From: Devosia sp. 67-54
GTDB taxonomy: Bacteria; Pseudomonadota; Alphaproteobacteria; Rhizobiales; Devosiaceae
Length of the DNA stretch: 64,000 nucleotides
NCBI RefSeq assembly: GCF_001899075.1
Contig: NZ_MKVA01000005.1
Span: 806,001 to 870,000 of the forward strand
Reading direction: 5' to 3'
The notes below the pieces were generated by a model. It did no database searches. It saw only the letters and a program-made list of their open reading frames with translations, and was not told where the DNA came from. The translations under genes were made by a program, and so were the position numbers. Shown here piece after piece: positions 39,123 to 46,566 of the stretch (position 1 is its first letter; each line of letters begins with the position of its first letter).

Positions 39123-39566
39123 ATGGATACATTCACCCCCATTCCGGCGGCGATCGGCGGCGTGCTGATCGGCCTGTCGGCGGCCCTGCTCTGGCTCGGC
39201 AATGGCCGCATCGCCGGCATCTCCGGCCTGTTCGGGCAATTGCTGCCGCCGGCGCGGACGGTCGTGTGGCGGCTGGTGTTCCTCGCCTGCCTCGTCGGCG
39301 GCACCGCCCTCGCCGCGGCGCTGCTGCCCGGCCTCGGCCATCGTCCGCAAAGCCTCGTGGCGGCGCCGGCCTGGTTCGGCGGCGGCAGCATCGTCTGGAT
39401 CGCGCTCGCCGGCCTGTTCACCGGCTTCGGCACCAAGATCGGCAATGGCTGCACCTCGGGACACGGCGTCTGCGGGCTGGCGCGGCTGTCGAAGCGCTCA
39501 TTGGTCGCGGTGGGCGTGTTCTTCGTTGTTGCTATCCTCACCGTGACCGTGACGGGAATCGTCTGA
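39123..39566 (+). CDS. YeeE/YedE-type transporter, N-terminal half protein
   Basis: A 147-aa membrane protein with four hydrophobic segments and the conserved cysteine motif KIGNGCTSGHGVCGLAR. In many bacteria YeeE/YedE (thiosulphate or sulphur-compound uptake) is one chain; here it is split into two coupled genes whose products should pair. The ATG at 39123 is 192 bp from divergent terC. The TGA overlaps the next ATG (TGATG). Confidence 0.88.
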   Translation: MDTFTPIPAAIGGVLIGLSAALLWLGNGRIAGISGLFGQLLPPARTVVWRLVFLACLVGGTALAAALLPGLGHRPQSLVAAPAWFGGGSIVWIALAGLFTGFGTKIGNGCTSGHGVCGLARLSKRSLVAVGVFFVVAILTVTVTGIV

Positions 39567-40039
39567 TGACCAAGTCGTCCAACCTGCCCTATCTGGCCGT
39601 GGCTGCCGTCGCCGGCGTGCTGTTCGGCGCCGGGCTCTACATCTCCGGCATGGTCGATCCGCTGAAGGTGCTGCGCTTCCTCGATCTTGCCGCCATCCCG
39701 CGCGGCGGCTGGGACCCGAGCCTGGCATTCGTGATGGTTCCGGCGGTGGTGGTGATGTTCGTCGCCGTGCGCCTCGGCCGCCGGCGTGGCCGGCCGGTGT
39801 TCGACACCGCCTTCCACGAGCCCGAATTCAACCGCATCGACACGCCGCTGGTGGCCGGCGCGGCGCTGTTCGGCATCGGCTGGGGCATGTCGGGCATCTG
39901 CCCAGGCCCGGCCATCTCGCTGCTCGCCTTCTGGCCGCACGCTCTGCCGATCTATCTCCTGGCGCTGTTCATCGGCTCCTATGGCGGCTCGCTCGTCGTC
40001 CCCAGCGGCCGCGTCCGGCGCCTGGCGGCGGCGCGGTGA
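39566..40039 (+). CDS. YeeE/YedE-type transporter, C-terminal half protein
   Basis: A 157-aa partner of the preceding gene, with four hydrophobic segments and the second cysteine motif of the family (GIGWGMSGICPGPA). Together with the upstream protein it makes the two-fold pseudo-symmetric YedE channel thought to move thiosulphate or related sulphur species. It overlaps the upstream gene by one base and the downstream monooxygenase by four (GTGA). Confidence 0.88.
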   Translation: MTKSSNLPYLAVAAVAGVLFGAGLYISGMVDPLKVLRFLDLAAIPRGGWDPSLAFVMVPAVVVMFVAVRLGRRRGRPVFDTAFHEPEFNRIDTPLVAGAALFGIGWGMSGICPGPAISLLAFWPHALPIYLLALFIGSYGGSLVVPSGRVRRLAAAR

Positions 40040-41187
40040 GCACCGCGGTCGTCGTCGGCGGCGGGCTGGCGGGGCTGGCGGCGGCGGTCGCCGTCGCCAA
40101 GGCTGGGCTCGACACCGTCCACCTCGTGCCCAAGGGGCCGCCCGACCGCCGCACCTCGGCGCTGATGCTGCCGGCGGTCGACTACCTCAAGGCCGCCGGG
40201 CTGCTGCCCGACCCGGCCGCCATCGGCCAGCCGCTCACCCGCATACGCATCATCGACGGCACGCGCCGGCTGGTCCGGGCGCCCGAAACGCTGTTCGACA
40301 GCGCCGAATTCGACCTGCCCGCCTTCGGCTGGAACCTGCCCAACGTCAGGCTCGCCGAGAGCTTCGAGGCGGCGCGGAGCGCGCTGCCCAACCTCAGCAG
40401 CCGCGAAACCACGCTCGACGACCTCGAGATCGGCGCGGACCACGCCACGCTGCGCCTCGCCGACGGCGCCACGCTCACGGCCGACCTCGTGGTCGGGGCC
40501 GACGGCAAGAAATCGCGGGTGCGCGAGAGCGCCGGCTTCCGCGCCCGCGAGAACGGCTTCACCGAGGCGGCGCTGGTCTGCGACCTCGGGCTCGAGCGCC
40601 CGGTCGGCGGCGCCTCGGTCGAGTTCCACTACGAGCACGGCCCGTTCACGCTGGTGCCGGCCGGCGGCAACCGCGCCAACCTCGTCTGGATCGACCGGCG
40701 CGACACGCTCAAGACGGCGCAGCAGAGCGGCAAGGACGCGCTGGCCCGCCTGTTCGCCGACAAGTCGCAGCACCTGTTCGGCAAGATCGAGCTGCTGACG
40801 CCCGCCCACATGTTCCTCCTCTCGACGCTGACCGTCGACATCGCCGGCAAGGACGGCGTGGTGCTGGTGGGCGAGGCCGCGCACGCCTTCCCGCCGATCG
40901 GCGCGCAGGGGCTCAACCTCGGCCTGCGCGACGTGGCCGACCTCGCCGCCAGCCTCGCTGCGGCCGACCTCACGCGCCCCGGCTTCGCCCGGGGGCTGAG
41001 CGAGGACTATGCCCGCCGCCGCGCCGGCGACCTCAGCCGCACCGGCACGGTGGTCGATGCGCTGTTCCGCTCGCTGCTCGCCGAATTCCTGCCGGCGCAG
41101 GTGCTCAGGGCCGGCGGCCTGTGGGCGCTCAAGCTGGTGCCGCCGCTGCGCAAGGCCGCCTTCGACGTCGGCATGGGCGTGCGCTGA
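40036..41187 (+). CDS. FAD-dependent monooxygenase, UbiH/COQ6-like
   Basis: A 383-aa flavoprotein hydroxylase. The N-terminal GGGLAGLAAAVAVAKAG binds ADP of FAD, VVGADGKKSRVRESAGF is the DG motif, and VVLVGEAAHAFPPIGAQGLNLGLRDV is the second FAD motif of UbiH/UbiF-type enzymes. It probably hydroxylates a ubiquinone precursor or a related aromatic ring. The GTG start overlaps the YedE-like stop, giving an odd three-gene unit with a sulphur transporter. Followed by a strong hairpin. Confidence 0.87.
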   Translation: MSTAVVVGGGLAGLAAAVAVAKAGLDTVHLVPKGPPDRRTSALMLPAVDYLKAAGLLPDPAAIGQPLTRIRIIDGTRRLVRAPETLFDSAEFDLPAFGWNLPNVRLAESFEAARSALPNLSSRETTLDDLEIGADHATLRLADGATLTADLVVGADGKKSRVRESAGFRARENGFTEAALVCDLGLERPVGGASVEFHYEHGPFTLVPAGGNRANLVWIDRRDTLKTAQQSGKDALARLFADKSQHLFGKIELLTPAHMFLLSTLTVDIAGKDGVVLVGEAAHAFPPIGAQGLNLGLRDVADLAASLAAADLTRPGFARGLSEDYARRRAGDLSRTGTVVDALFRSLLAEFLPAQVLRAGGLWALKLVPPLRKAAFDVGMGVR

Positions 41188-41193
41188 AAACGA

Positions 41194-41220
41194 CAGGGGC
41201 GCCCCGCGAGGCGCCCCCTG
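41194..41220. terminator. Strong GC hairpin between convergent genes
   Basis: CAGGGGCGCC (41194-41203) pairs with GGCGCCCCCTG (41210-41220, one extra C) around a short CCGCGA-like loop. It lies 7 bp after the monooxygenase stop and 24 bp after the convergent IalB stop, so it can terminate both. No T-run. Confidence 0.65.
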
Positions 41221-41243
41221 AACCTTCCGGTCTCGTCCTGGCT

Positions 41244-41960
41244 TTACTTCGCCGGCGGTTGCGAGCTCGAGGCGCTCGAGCTGGCGTCGCCGCCCTGCAG
41301 CTTCTGCCGGGCCTGCTCGGCGCGGTCGGCGAGGATCTTTTCCAGCGCCGCCTCGCCCGAGGCGTTCTTGTTGAATTCGTCGAAGGTCAGCGCCGCTTCG
41401 CCATCATAGACGCCGGTGAAGCCGGCGAGGTTGATGGTGATGACGAGGTCCTCGTTCTTGCGGTTCTTGGCGGTCAGCGTCAGCTTGCTGCCCTTCTTGA
41501 GGCTGTTCACATAGGCCTCGTTGACCACGAGCTGGGTGGCGCAGCTCTGCGGATCGCACAGCATGTAGGGCACGCGCACCGGCTTGCCGCCGTCGATCTG
41601 CCAGGTGACGCCGAACGGCAGCAGCACCCCGAGCGGCACCGCGGCCACGGCAAGCAGGCGGCTCTCCTGGCCCGGGTCGTCGCGCAGCAGGAACGAGCCG
41701 AGGAACTGGTTGCTCTGCGTCACCACGACCTGGCGCATGATGCAGGCGCGCTTGCCGTCCTTCTCGGGGTCGCAGATCTTGAGCCAGTTCTGGTTCGGCG
41801 CGGCGGCCGCGGCCTGGTCGCCGGCGGCCGGCGGCTGCTGCGACGACGCGGTCGACGCGGCCGGCTGCGAGCTCGAACTGGCCTGCGCAAAGACCTGGCC
41901 CGCGGGAAGCGTCAGCGCGGCAATAGTCACGCCGGCGGCGAGAAGCGATTTGAACGTCAT
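41244..41960 (-). CDS. Invasion-associated locus B (IalB) family protein
   Basis: A 238-aa secreted protein. The signal peptide (MTFKSLLAAGVTIAALTLPAGQVFA) precedes a Ser/Ala/Pro/Gln-rich linker and the IalB domain, with WLKICDPEKDGKRACIMRQV, the GVTWQIDGGKPVRVPYMLCDPQSCATQL segment (two Cys pairs likely disulphide-bonded) and VTINLAGFTGVYDG. The family is named from Bartonella but is widespread in free-living Rhizobiales, so it does not imply pathogenicity. AAGGA sits at good spacing before the ATG. The 231 bp between it and mfd shows no feature I can name. Confidence 0.9.
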   Translation of the reverse strand: MTFKSLLAAGVTIAALTLPAGQVFAQASSSSQPAASTASSQQPPAAGDQAAAAAPNQNWLKICDPEKDGKRACIMRQVVVTQSNQFLGSFLLRDDPGQESRLLAVAAVPLGVLLPFGVTWQIDGGKPVRVPYMLCDPQSCATQLVVNEAYVNSLKKGSKLTLTAKNRKNEDLVITINLAGFTGVYDGEAALTFDEFNKNASGEAALEKILADRAEQARQKLQGGDASSSASSSQPPAK

Positions 41961-42191
41961 CGATATTCCTTGGGGTTCCCGAGCGATCCAGCGGTTCTTT
42001 GGGCCGCCTTGCGTTGCGAGCCCTTCAATGGGCGAATTCGGGCAATAACATGACCGGGAAGGCTTTCCAAATCTTTCTCCGGCGGGCTGTTGCCGCACTG
42101 CATGGGAGGACCGCCCTGCTGCTGTGAATAGTCCGGACACTGCCGGAGATGTTCGGCATCAATTTGACCCGGGCCGGGCAAATTCTGGTGA

Positions 42192-45100
42192 TCAGGCGGC
42201 GACGGCCTCGGCGAGCCTGGCCATGCGATTGAGGATCGCCGCGGTGCCCTTGAGCCGCGACGCCGCGTTCGGCCAGTCGCGCGAAAACACCAGCTTCTGG
42301 TCGGGTTTGAGCCGCACGGCCATGCCCGGATCCTGCACCAGCTGCACCAGCCCGGCCGGGTTGGGAAACTGGTTGTGACGCAGCGTGATCACGGCGCCTT
42401 TGGGGCCGGCATCGACCTTTTCGACATTGGCGGCGCGGCACAGCGCCTTGACCAGAATCACCTTGAGCAGCGCCTCCACCTCGTCGGGCAGCGGCCCGAA
42501 GCGGTCGATCAGCTCGGCGCCGGCGGCGTCGATCTCGCGCGCATCCTTGAGGTCGCCGAGCTGGCGGTAGAGCTGCATGCGCACCTGCAGATCCGGCACG
42601 TAATGCTCGGGGATCATCACCGGCATGCCGAGCGAAATCTGCGGGCTCCATTCATTGGCGTCCTCATACGCCTCGGCGCCGTCCTTGAGCGAGGCCACCG
42701 CCTCCTCCAGCATGGCCTGGTAGAGCTCGAAGCCGACCTCCTTGATGTGGCCCGACTGCTCCTCGCCCAGCAGATTGCCGGCGCCGCGGATGTCGAGGTC
42801 GTGGCTGGCGAGCTGGAAGCCTGCCCCGAGGCTCTCGAGCGATTGCAGCACGTTGAGCCGCCGCTCGGCGGTGTCGGTCAGCTTGCGCTGCGGCGGCACG
42901 GTGAACAGTGCATAGGCGCGCTGCTTGGAGCGGCCGATGCGGCCGCGGATCTGGTAGAGCTGCGCCAGCCCGAAATGATCGGCGTGATGCACGATCAGCG
43001 TGTTGGCGTTGGGGATGTCGAGCCCGGATTCGACGATCGTCGTCGCCAGCAGCACGTCGAACTTGCCGTCGTAGAAATTGTTCATGATGTCGTCGAGCTC
43101 GCCCGCCGCCATCTGGCCGTTGGCGACGACGAAGCTCACCTCCGGCACCTGCTCGCGCAGGAACTCCGCGATGTCCGGCTGGTCCTTGATGCGCGGCACC
43201 ACGTAGAACGACTGCCCGCCGCGATATTTCTCGCGCAGCAGCGCCTCGCGGATCGAGATCGGGTCGAACGGCGAAATGAAGGTGCGGATGGCCAGCCGGT
43301 CGACCGGCGGCGTCGCCAGCAGGCTGAGGTCGCGCACGCCGGTGAGGGCGAGCTGCAAGGTGCGCGGAATCGGTGTCGCGGTCAGCGTCAGCACGTGCAC
43401 GTTCCCGCGCAACTCCTTGAGCCGCTCCTTGTGACCGACGCCGAAATGCTGCTCCTCATCGACAATAAGCAGCCCCAAATCCTTGAATTCGATGGATTTT
43501 CCGAGCAGCGCGTGGGTCCCGACGACGATGTCGACCTGGCCGCTGGCGATGCCCTCCTTGGTCGCCTTGAGGTCGGCGGCGGCCACCAGACGGCTCGCCT
43601 GCGCCACCTTGACCGGCAGGCCGGCGAAGCGCTCCGTGAAGGTCTTGAAGTGCTGCCGCGACAGGAGCGTGGTCGGCACCACCACCGCCACCTGCTTGCC
43701 CGACATGGCCACGGCGAAGGCGGCGCGCAGCGCCACCTCGGTCTTGCCGAAGCCGACATCGCCGCACACCAGCCGATCCATCACCCGCCCGGCCGCGATG
43801 TCGTCGAACACGGCCGAGATGGCGGCGAGCTGGTCCTCGGTCTCGTCATAGGGGAAGCGGGCGGCGAACTCGTCATAGGCGCCCGAATTGATGTCGACCG
43901 GATCGGCCCTGGCGAGCTGGCGCTGCGCCGCGATCTTGATCAGCTGCTCCGCCATGTCGCGGATGCGCTTCTTGAGCTTGGCCTTCTTGGCCTGCCAGGC
44001 GACGCCGCCGAGCTTGTCGAGCTCGACGTCGCTGCCGTCCGAGCCGTAGCGGCTCAGCAGCTCGATGTTCTCGACCGGCAGATAGAGCTTGGTCTCCCCG
44101 GCATACTGGATCTCGACGCAATCGTGCGGCGCGCCCATCGCCTCGATCTGCTTGAGGCCGAGGAAGCGGCCGATGCCGTGGTCGACATGCACCACGAGGT
44201 CGCCAGCCGACAGGCTCGTCGCCTCGGTCAGCGCGTCCGACGCCTTTTTGCGCCGCTGCGGGCGCAGCAGCCGCTCGCCGAGGATATCCTGCTCGGACAA
44301 CACCACGAGGTCGGCCGTCTCGAAGCCGTTCTCGAGCGGGAGCACCGCCAGCGCAGTGACGGCCGCCGAGGTGCTGACGGCGTCCTGCCAGTTCTCGGCG
44401 AGGCGCGGATGCCGGAGACCATGGTCCTGCAGCAGTTGCGCCATGCGGTCGCGCGAGCCGTCCGACCAGCAGGCGATCACCGTGCGCCGCCCGGCCTTGC
44501 TCTCGGCCTTGAGCAGCGTCACTACCGCCTCGAACAGGTTGACGTCCTGGGCCTGCCGTTCGGCGGCGAAATTGTGCACCAGCCGGCCGCCGGCGTCCTC
44601 GGTGCGCGTCTCGTCGGGGTGGGCAAACACCGAGAGCTGGATCGCCGCCGTCGGGCCGAGGCGATAGGGATGGCCGTCGACCTCGTAGAGCTCGCCGGGC
44701 GGCACCGGGTTGTACGGCGCCCCCGCCGTCGCCAGCTTCTTGTCGGTGCGGGCGGTCTCGCGCGCCTCGTAATAGTCCTTCACCTGCGCCTGGCGGTCGG
44801 CGAACGCCTCGCGCGCCTGGTCGTCGAACACGAAGGGGGCGTCGCCGGTGTAGTCCGCGAGCCGGTCGAGGTGGTCGTAGAAGAACGCCAGCCAGTGCTC
44901 GAGCCCGGGGAAGCGCTGGCCGGCGCTGATCGCGCCATAGAGCGGATCGTCCACGGTGTTGCCGCCGAAGCTGGCCGTGTAGCGTGCCCGGAAGCGCTTG
45001 ATGGTTTCGTCGTTGAGCAGCACTTCGCTCATCGGCGCCAGCGCGATCGCCGGCAGATTGCCGGTGGTGCGCTGCGTGCCCGGATCGAAGGTGCGGATGG

Positions 45101-45677
45101 ATTCGAGCTGCCGGCCGAAGAAGTCGAAGCGCAGCGGCGTCTCCATGCTGGCCGGATAGAGGTCGACGAGGCCGCCGCGCACCGCATACTCGCCGGTCTC
45201 GCGCACCGTCGGCACGCGCAGATAGCCATTGAGCGAGGCCCACTGGATCAGCTTTTCGCTGTCGACCACCTGCCCCGCGCGCGCCGCAAAGGCCATGCCT
45301 TCGACCACGTCGCGCGGCGGCAGCTTCTGGATCAGCGCGTTGACCGCCGTCAGCACGACGGCGCCCCGCGTCGCCGGATCGCTCAGCGCCGACAGCGTCG
45401 TCATGCGCGCCGCGAGGGTGACGCCGTTTGGCGACACCCGGTCGTAAGGCAGGCAGTCCCAGGCCGGCAGCGTCAGGATGGTGTGCCCCGGCAGCATGGC
45501 ACGCAGCACGTCCTCGAGCCGCTGCAGGCGGCGCCCGTCGCGGGCGACGAACACGGCGGCGACCGGCGCGTCGGGCTCGGCCCGCAGCCGCTCCTCGACG
45601 AGGCGCGCCAGCACCGTCGGCTGCATGCCGTCGGGGACGTTGACGATGGTGCGGGTCGGGCGGGCGATCTCGGTCAT
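42192..45677 (-). CDS. mfd: Transcription-repair coupling factor Mfd
   Basis: Strips stalled RNA polymerase from damaged DNA and recruits UvrA (1161 aa). UvrB-homology region at the N-terminus; RNA polymerase-interacting domain about residues 450-560 (GDLVVHVDHGIGRFLGLKQ, KLYLPVENIELLSRYG); RecG-like helicase with Walker A GDVGFGKTEVALRAA and DEEQ box (LLIVDEEQHFGVGHKERLK), then the TRG motif (YQIRGRIGRSKQRAYA) and C-terminal D7. The ATG at 45677 overlaps the sdhE stop (ATGA). Confidence 0.97.
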   Translation of the reverse strand: MTEIARPTRTIVNVPDGMQPTVLARLVEERLRAEPDAPVAAVFVARDGRRLQRLEDVLRAMLPGHTILTLPAWDCLPYDRVSPNGVTLAARMTTLSALSDPATRGAVVLTAVNALIQKLPPRDVVEGMAFAARAGQVVDSEKLIQWASLNGYLRVPTVRETGEYAVRGGLVDLYPASMETPLRFDFFGRQLESIRTFDPGTQRTTGNLPAIALAPMSEVLLNDETIKRFRARYTASFGGNTVDDPLYGAISAGQRFPGLEHWLAFFYDHLDRLADYTGDAPFVFDDQAREAFADRQAQVKDYYEARETARTDKKLATAGAPYNPVPPGELYEVDGHPYRLGPTAAIQLSVFAHPDETRTEDAGGRLVHNFAAERQAQDVNLFEAVVTLLKAESKAGRRTVIACWSDGSRDRMAQLLQDHGLRHPRLAENWQDAVSTSAAVTALAVLPLENGFETADLVVLSEQDILGERLLRPQRRKKASDALTEATSLSAGDLVVHVDHGIGRFLGLKQIEAMGAPHDCVEIQYAGETKLYLPVENIELLSRYGSDGSDVELDKLGGVAWQAKKAKLKKRIRDMAEQLIKIAAQRQLARADPVDINSGAYDEFAARFPYDETEDQLAAISAVFDDIAAGRVMDRLVCGDVGFGKTEVALRAAFAVAMSGKQVAVVVPTTLLSRQHFKTFTERFAGLPVKVAQASRLVAAADLKATKEGIASGQVDIVVGTHALLGKSIEFKDLGLLIVDEEQHFGVGHKERLKELRGNVHVLTLTATPIPRTLQLALTGVRDLSLLATPPVDRLAIRTFISPFDPISIREALLREKYRGGQSFYVVPRIKDQPDIAEFLREQVPEVSFVVANGQMAAGELDDIMNNFYDGKFDVLLATTIVESGLDIPNANTLIVHHADHFGLAQLYQIRGRIGRSKQRAYALFTVPPQRKLTDTAERRLNVLQSLESLGAGFQLASHDLDIRGAGNLLGEEQSGHIKEVGFELYQAMLEEAVASLKDGAEAYEDANEWSPQISLGMPVMIPEHYVPDLQVRMQLYRQLGDLKDAREIDAAGAELIDRFGPLPDEVEALLKVILVKALCRAANVEKVDAGPKGAVITLRHNQFPNPAGLVQLVQDPGMAVRLKPDQKLVFSRDWPNAASRLKGTAAILNRMARLAEAVAA

Positions 45678-45958
45678 GCTGTCTTCAGCCGGTAGGCGAT
45701 GATGGTTTCGAGCAGGTCGGAATCGGCATCGGGCGGCGCGGGCTCCTGCCCCATCACCCATTTGAGGAGGTCGGTGTCCTCCTCGTCCATAAGCGCCTCG
45801 AGCCGCTCCAGTTCCGGCGCCCCGTAGTGCTCGACATGCGCGTCGGCGAACGGCCCCAGCACCAGGTCCATTTCCTTGGTGCCGCGGTGCCAGGCGCGAT
45901 AGCGCAGGCGCCGGCGGCGCATAGCCAAATCTTCACCGGCGTCGTTTTGGGGAGCCAT
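45674..45958 (-). CDS. sdhE: Succinate dehydrogenase flavinylation factor SdhE
   Basis: A 94-aa protein that promotes covalent FAD attachment to SdhA. The conserved RGxxE motif is in YRAWHRGTKEMDLVLGPFAD, and the helical bundle continues with LERLEALMDEEDTDLLKWVMG. The start at 45958 gives the usual length; the frame extends upstream without homology. sdhE-mfd coupling is typical of Rhizobiales. Its promoter region (45959-46069) is shared with divergent brnT. Confidence 0.92.
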   Translation of the reverse strand: MAPQNDAGEDLAMRRRRLRYRAWHRGTKEMDLVLGPFADAHVEHYGAPELERLEALMDEEDTDLLKWVMGQEPAPPDADSDLLETIIAYRLKTA

Positions 45959-46028
45959 GAGCGGGTGGTCTCGGGGGATGTGGATGGGCTGTTTACGCCC
46001 TAGGATGGAGTCCGGCAATGCCGCATTT

Positions 46029-46040
46029 TTGTATATACAA
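46029..46040. promoter_or_regulatory. Palindrome upstream of brnT, autoregulation operator candidate
   Basis: TTGTATATACAA is a perfect 12-bp palindrome 30 bp before the brnT ATG, followed by TTGACTT. BrnTA-type modules repress their own promoter through the antitoxin's DNA-binding domain, so this is a likely site. sdhE on the other side could also feel it. Confidence 0.5.
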
Positions 46041-46069
46041 TAATTGACTTGAGCGATGTTGAGGGGCAT

Positions 46070-46342
46070 ATGGACATCACGTTCGATCCCGTGAAGCGGA
46101 ACAAGACGCTCCGCGAACGGAAACTGGATTTCCTGCGGGCGGTCGAGATTTTCGAAGGACCGAACTACCGGTTCGTGGACGATCGGTTCGACTACGGCGA
46201 GGAGCGCATCGTCACCATCGGCTACCTGGATGAGCGCATGATGGTTGTGGTCTGGACGCCGCGGGGCGCCGCACGGCACGTGATTTCGATGAGGAAAGCA
46301 AATGACCGCGAAAAAGTCCGCTACGGAAAGTTCCTGGATTGA
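46070..46342 (+). CDS. brnT: BrnT-family toxin (RNase-like)
   Basis: A 90-aa BrnT toxin, a RelE-fold ribonuclease that inhibits translation. Typical features are FDPVKRNKTLRERKLDFLRAVEIFEG, the YGEERIVTIGYLDERMMVVVWTPRG strand pair and the C-terminal HVISMRKANDREKVRY catalytic region. The frame reaches a TTG at 46049, but the ATG at 46070 has GAGGGG 5 nt upstream. The antitoxin gene starts inside it (41-nt overlap), as is usual for brnTA. Confidence 0.9.
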   Translation: MDITFDPVKRNKTLRERKLDFLRAVEIFEGPNYRFVDDRFDYGEERIVTIGYLDERMMVVVWTPRGAARHVISMRKANDREKVRYGKFLD

Positions 46343-46559
46343 TCCGGATGACGCGCCGGAACTCACTGACGAGTGGTTCGAGAAGGCCGACCTCTACGAC
46401 GGCGAGAAGCTGATCCGTCGTGGCCGCCGTCCGTCTGACTCCCCCAAGCAGGCCATCTCGCTGCGCGTCGACGCCGACGTGCTCGACAAGTTCAAGGCCG
46501 ACGGTCCGGGCTGGCAGAGCCGGATGAACGACGCCTTGCGCAAGGCGGCCGGCCTCTAG
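46302..46559 (+). CDS. brnA: BrnA-family antitoxin
   Basis: An 85-aa antitoxin. The acidic N-terminal part (WIDPDDAPELTDEWFEKADLYDG) should wrap the toxin, and the C-terminal ribbon-helix-helix (QAISLRVDADVLDKFKADGPGWQSRMNDALRKAA) binds the promoter. The ATG at 46302 lies within brnT. The stop is 7 bp before the recG GTG, so recG may be co-transcribed with the module. Confidence 0.9.
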   Translation: MTAKKSATESSWIDPDDAPELTDEWFEKADLYDGEKLIRRGRRPSDSPKQAISLRVDADVLDKFKADGPGWQSRMNDALRKAAGL

Positions 46560-46566
46560 CTCCAGC

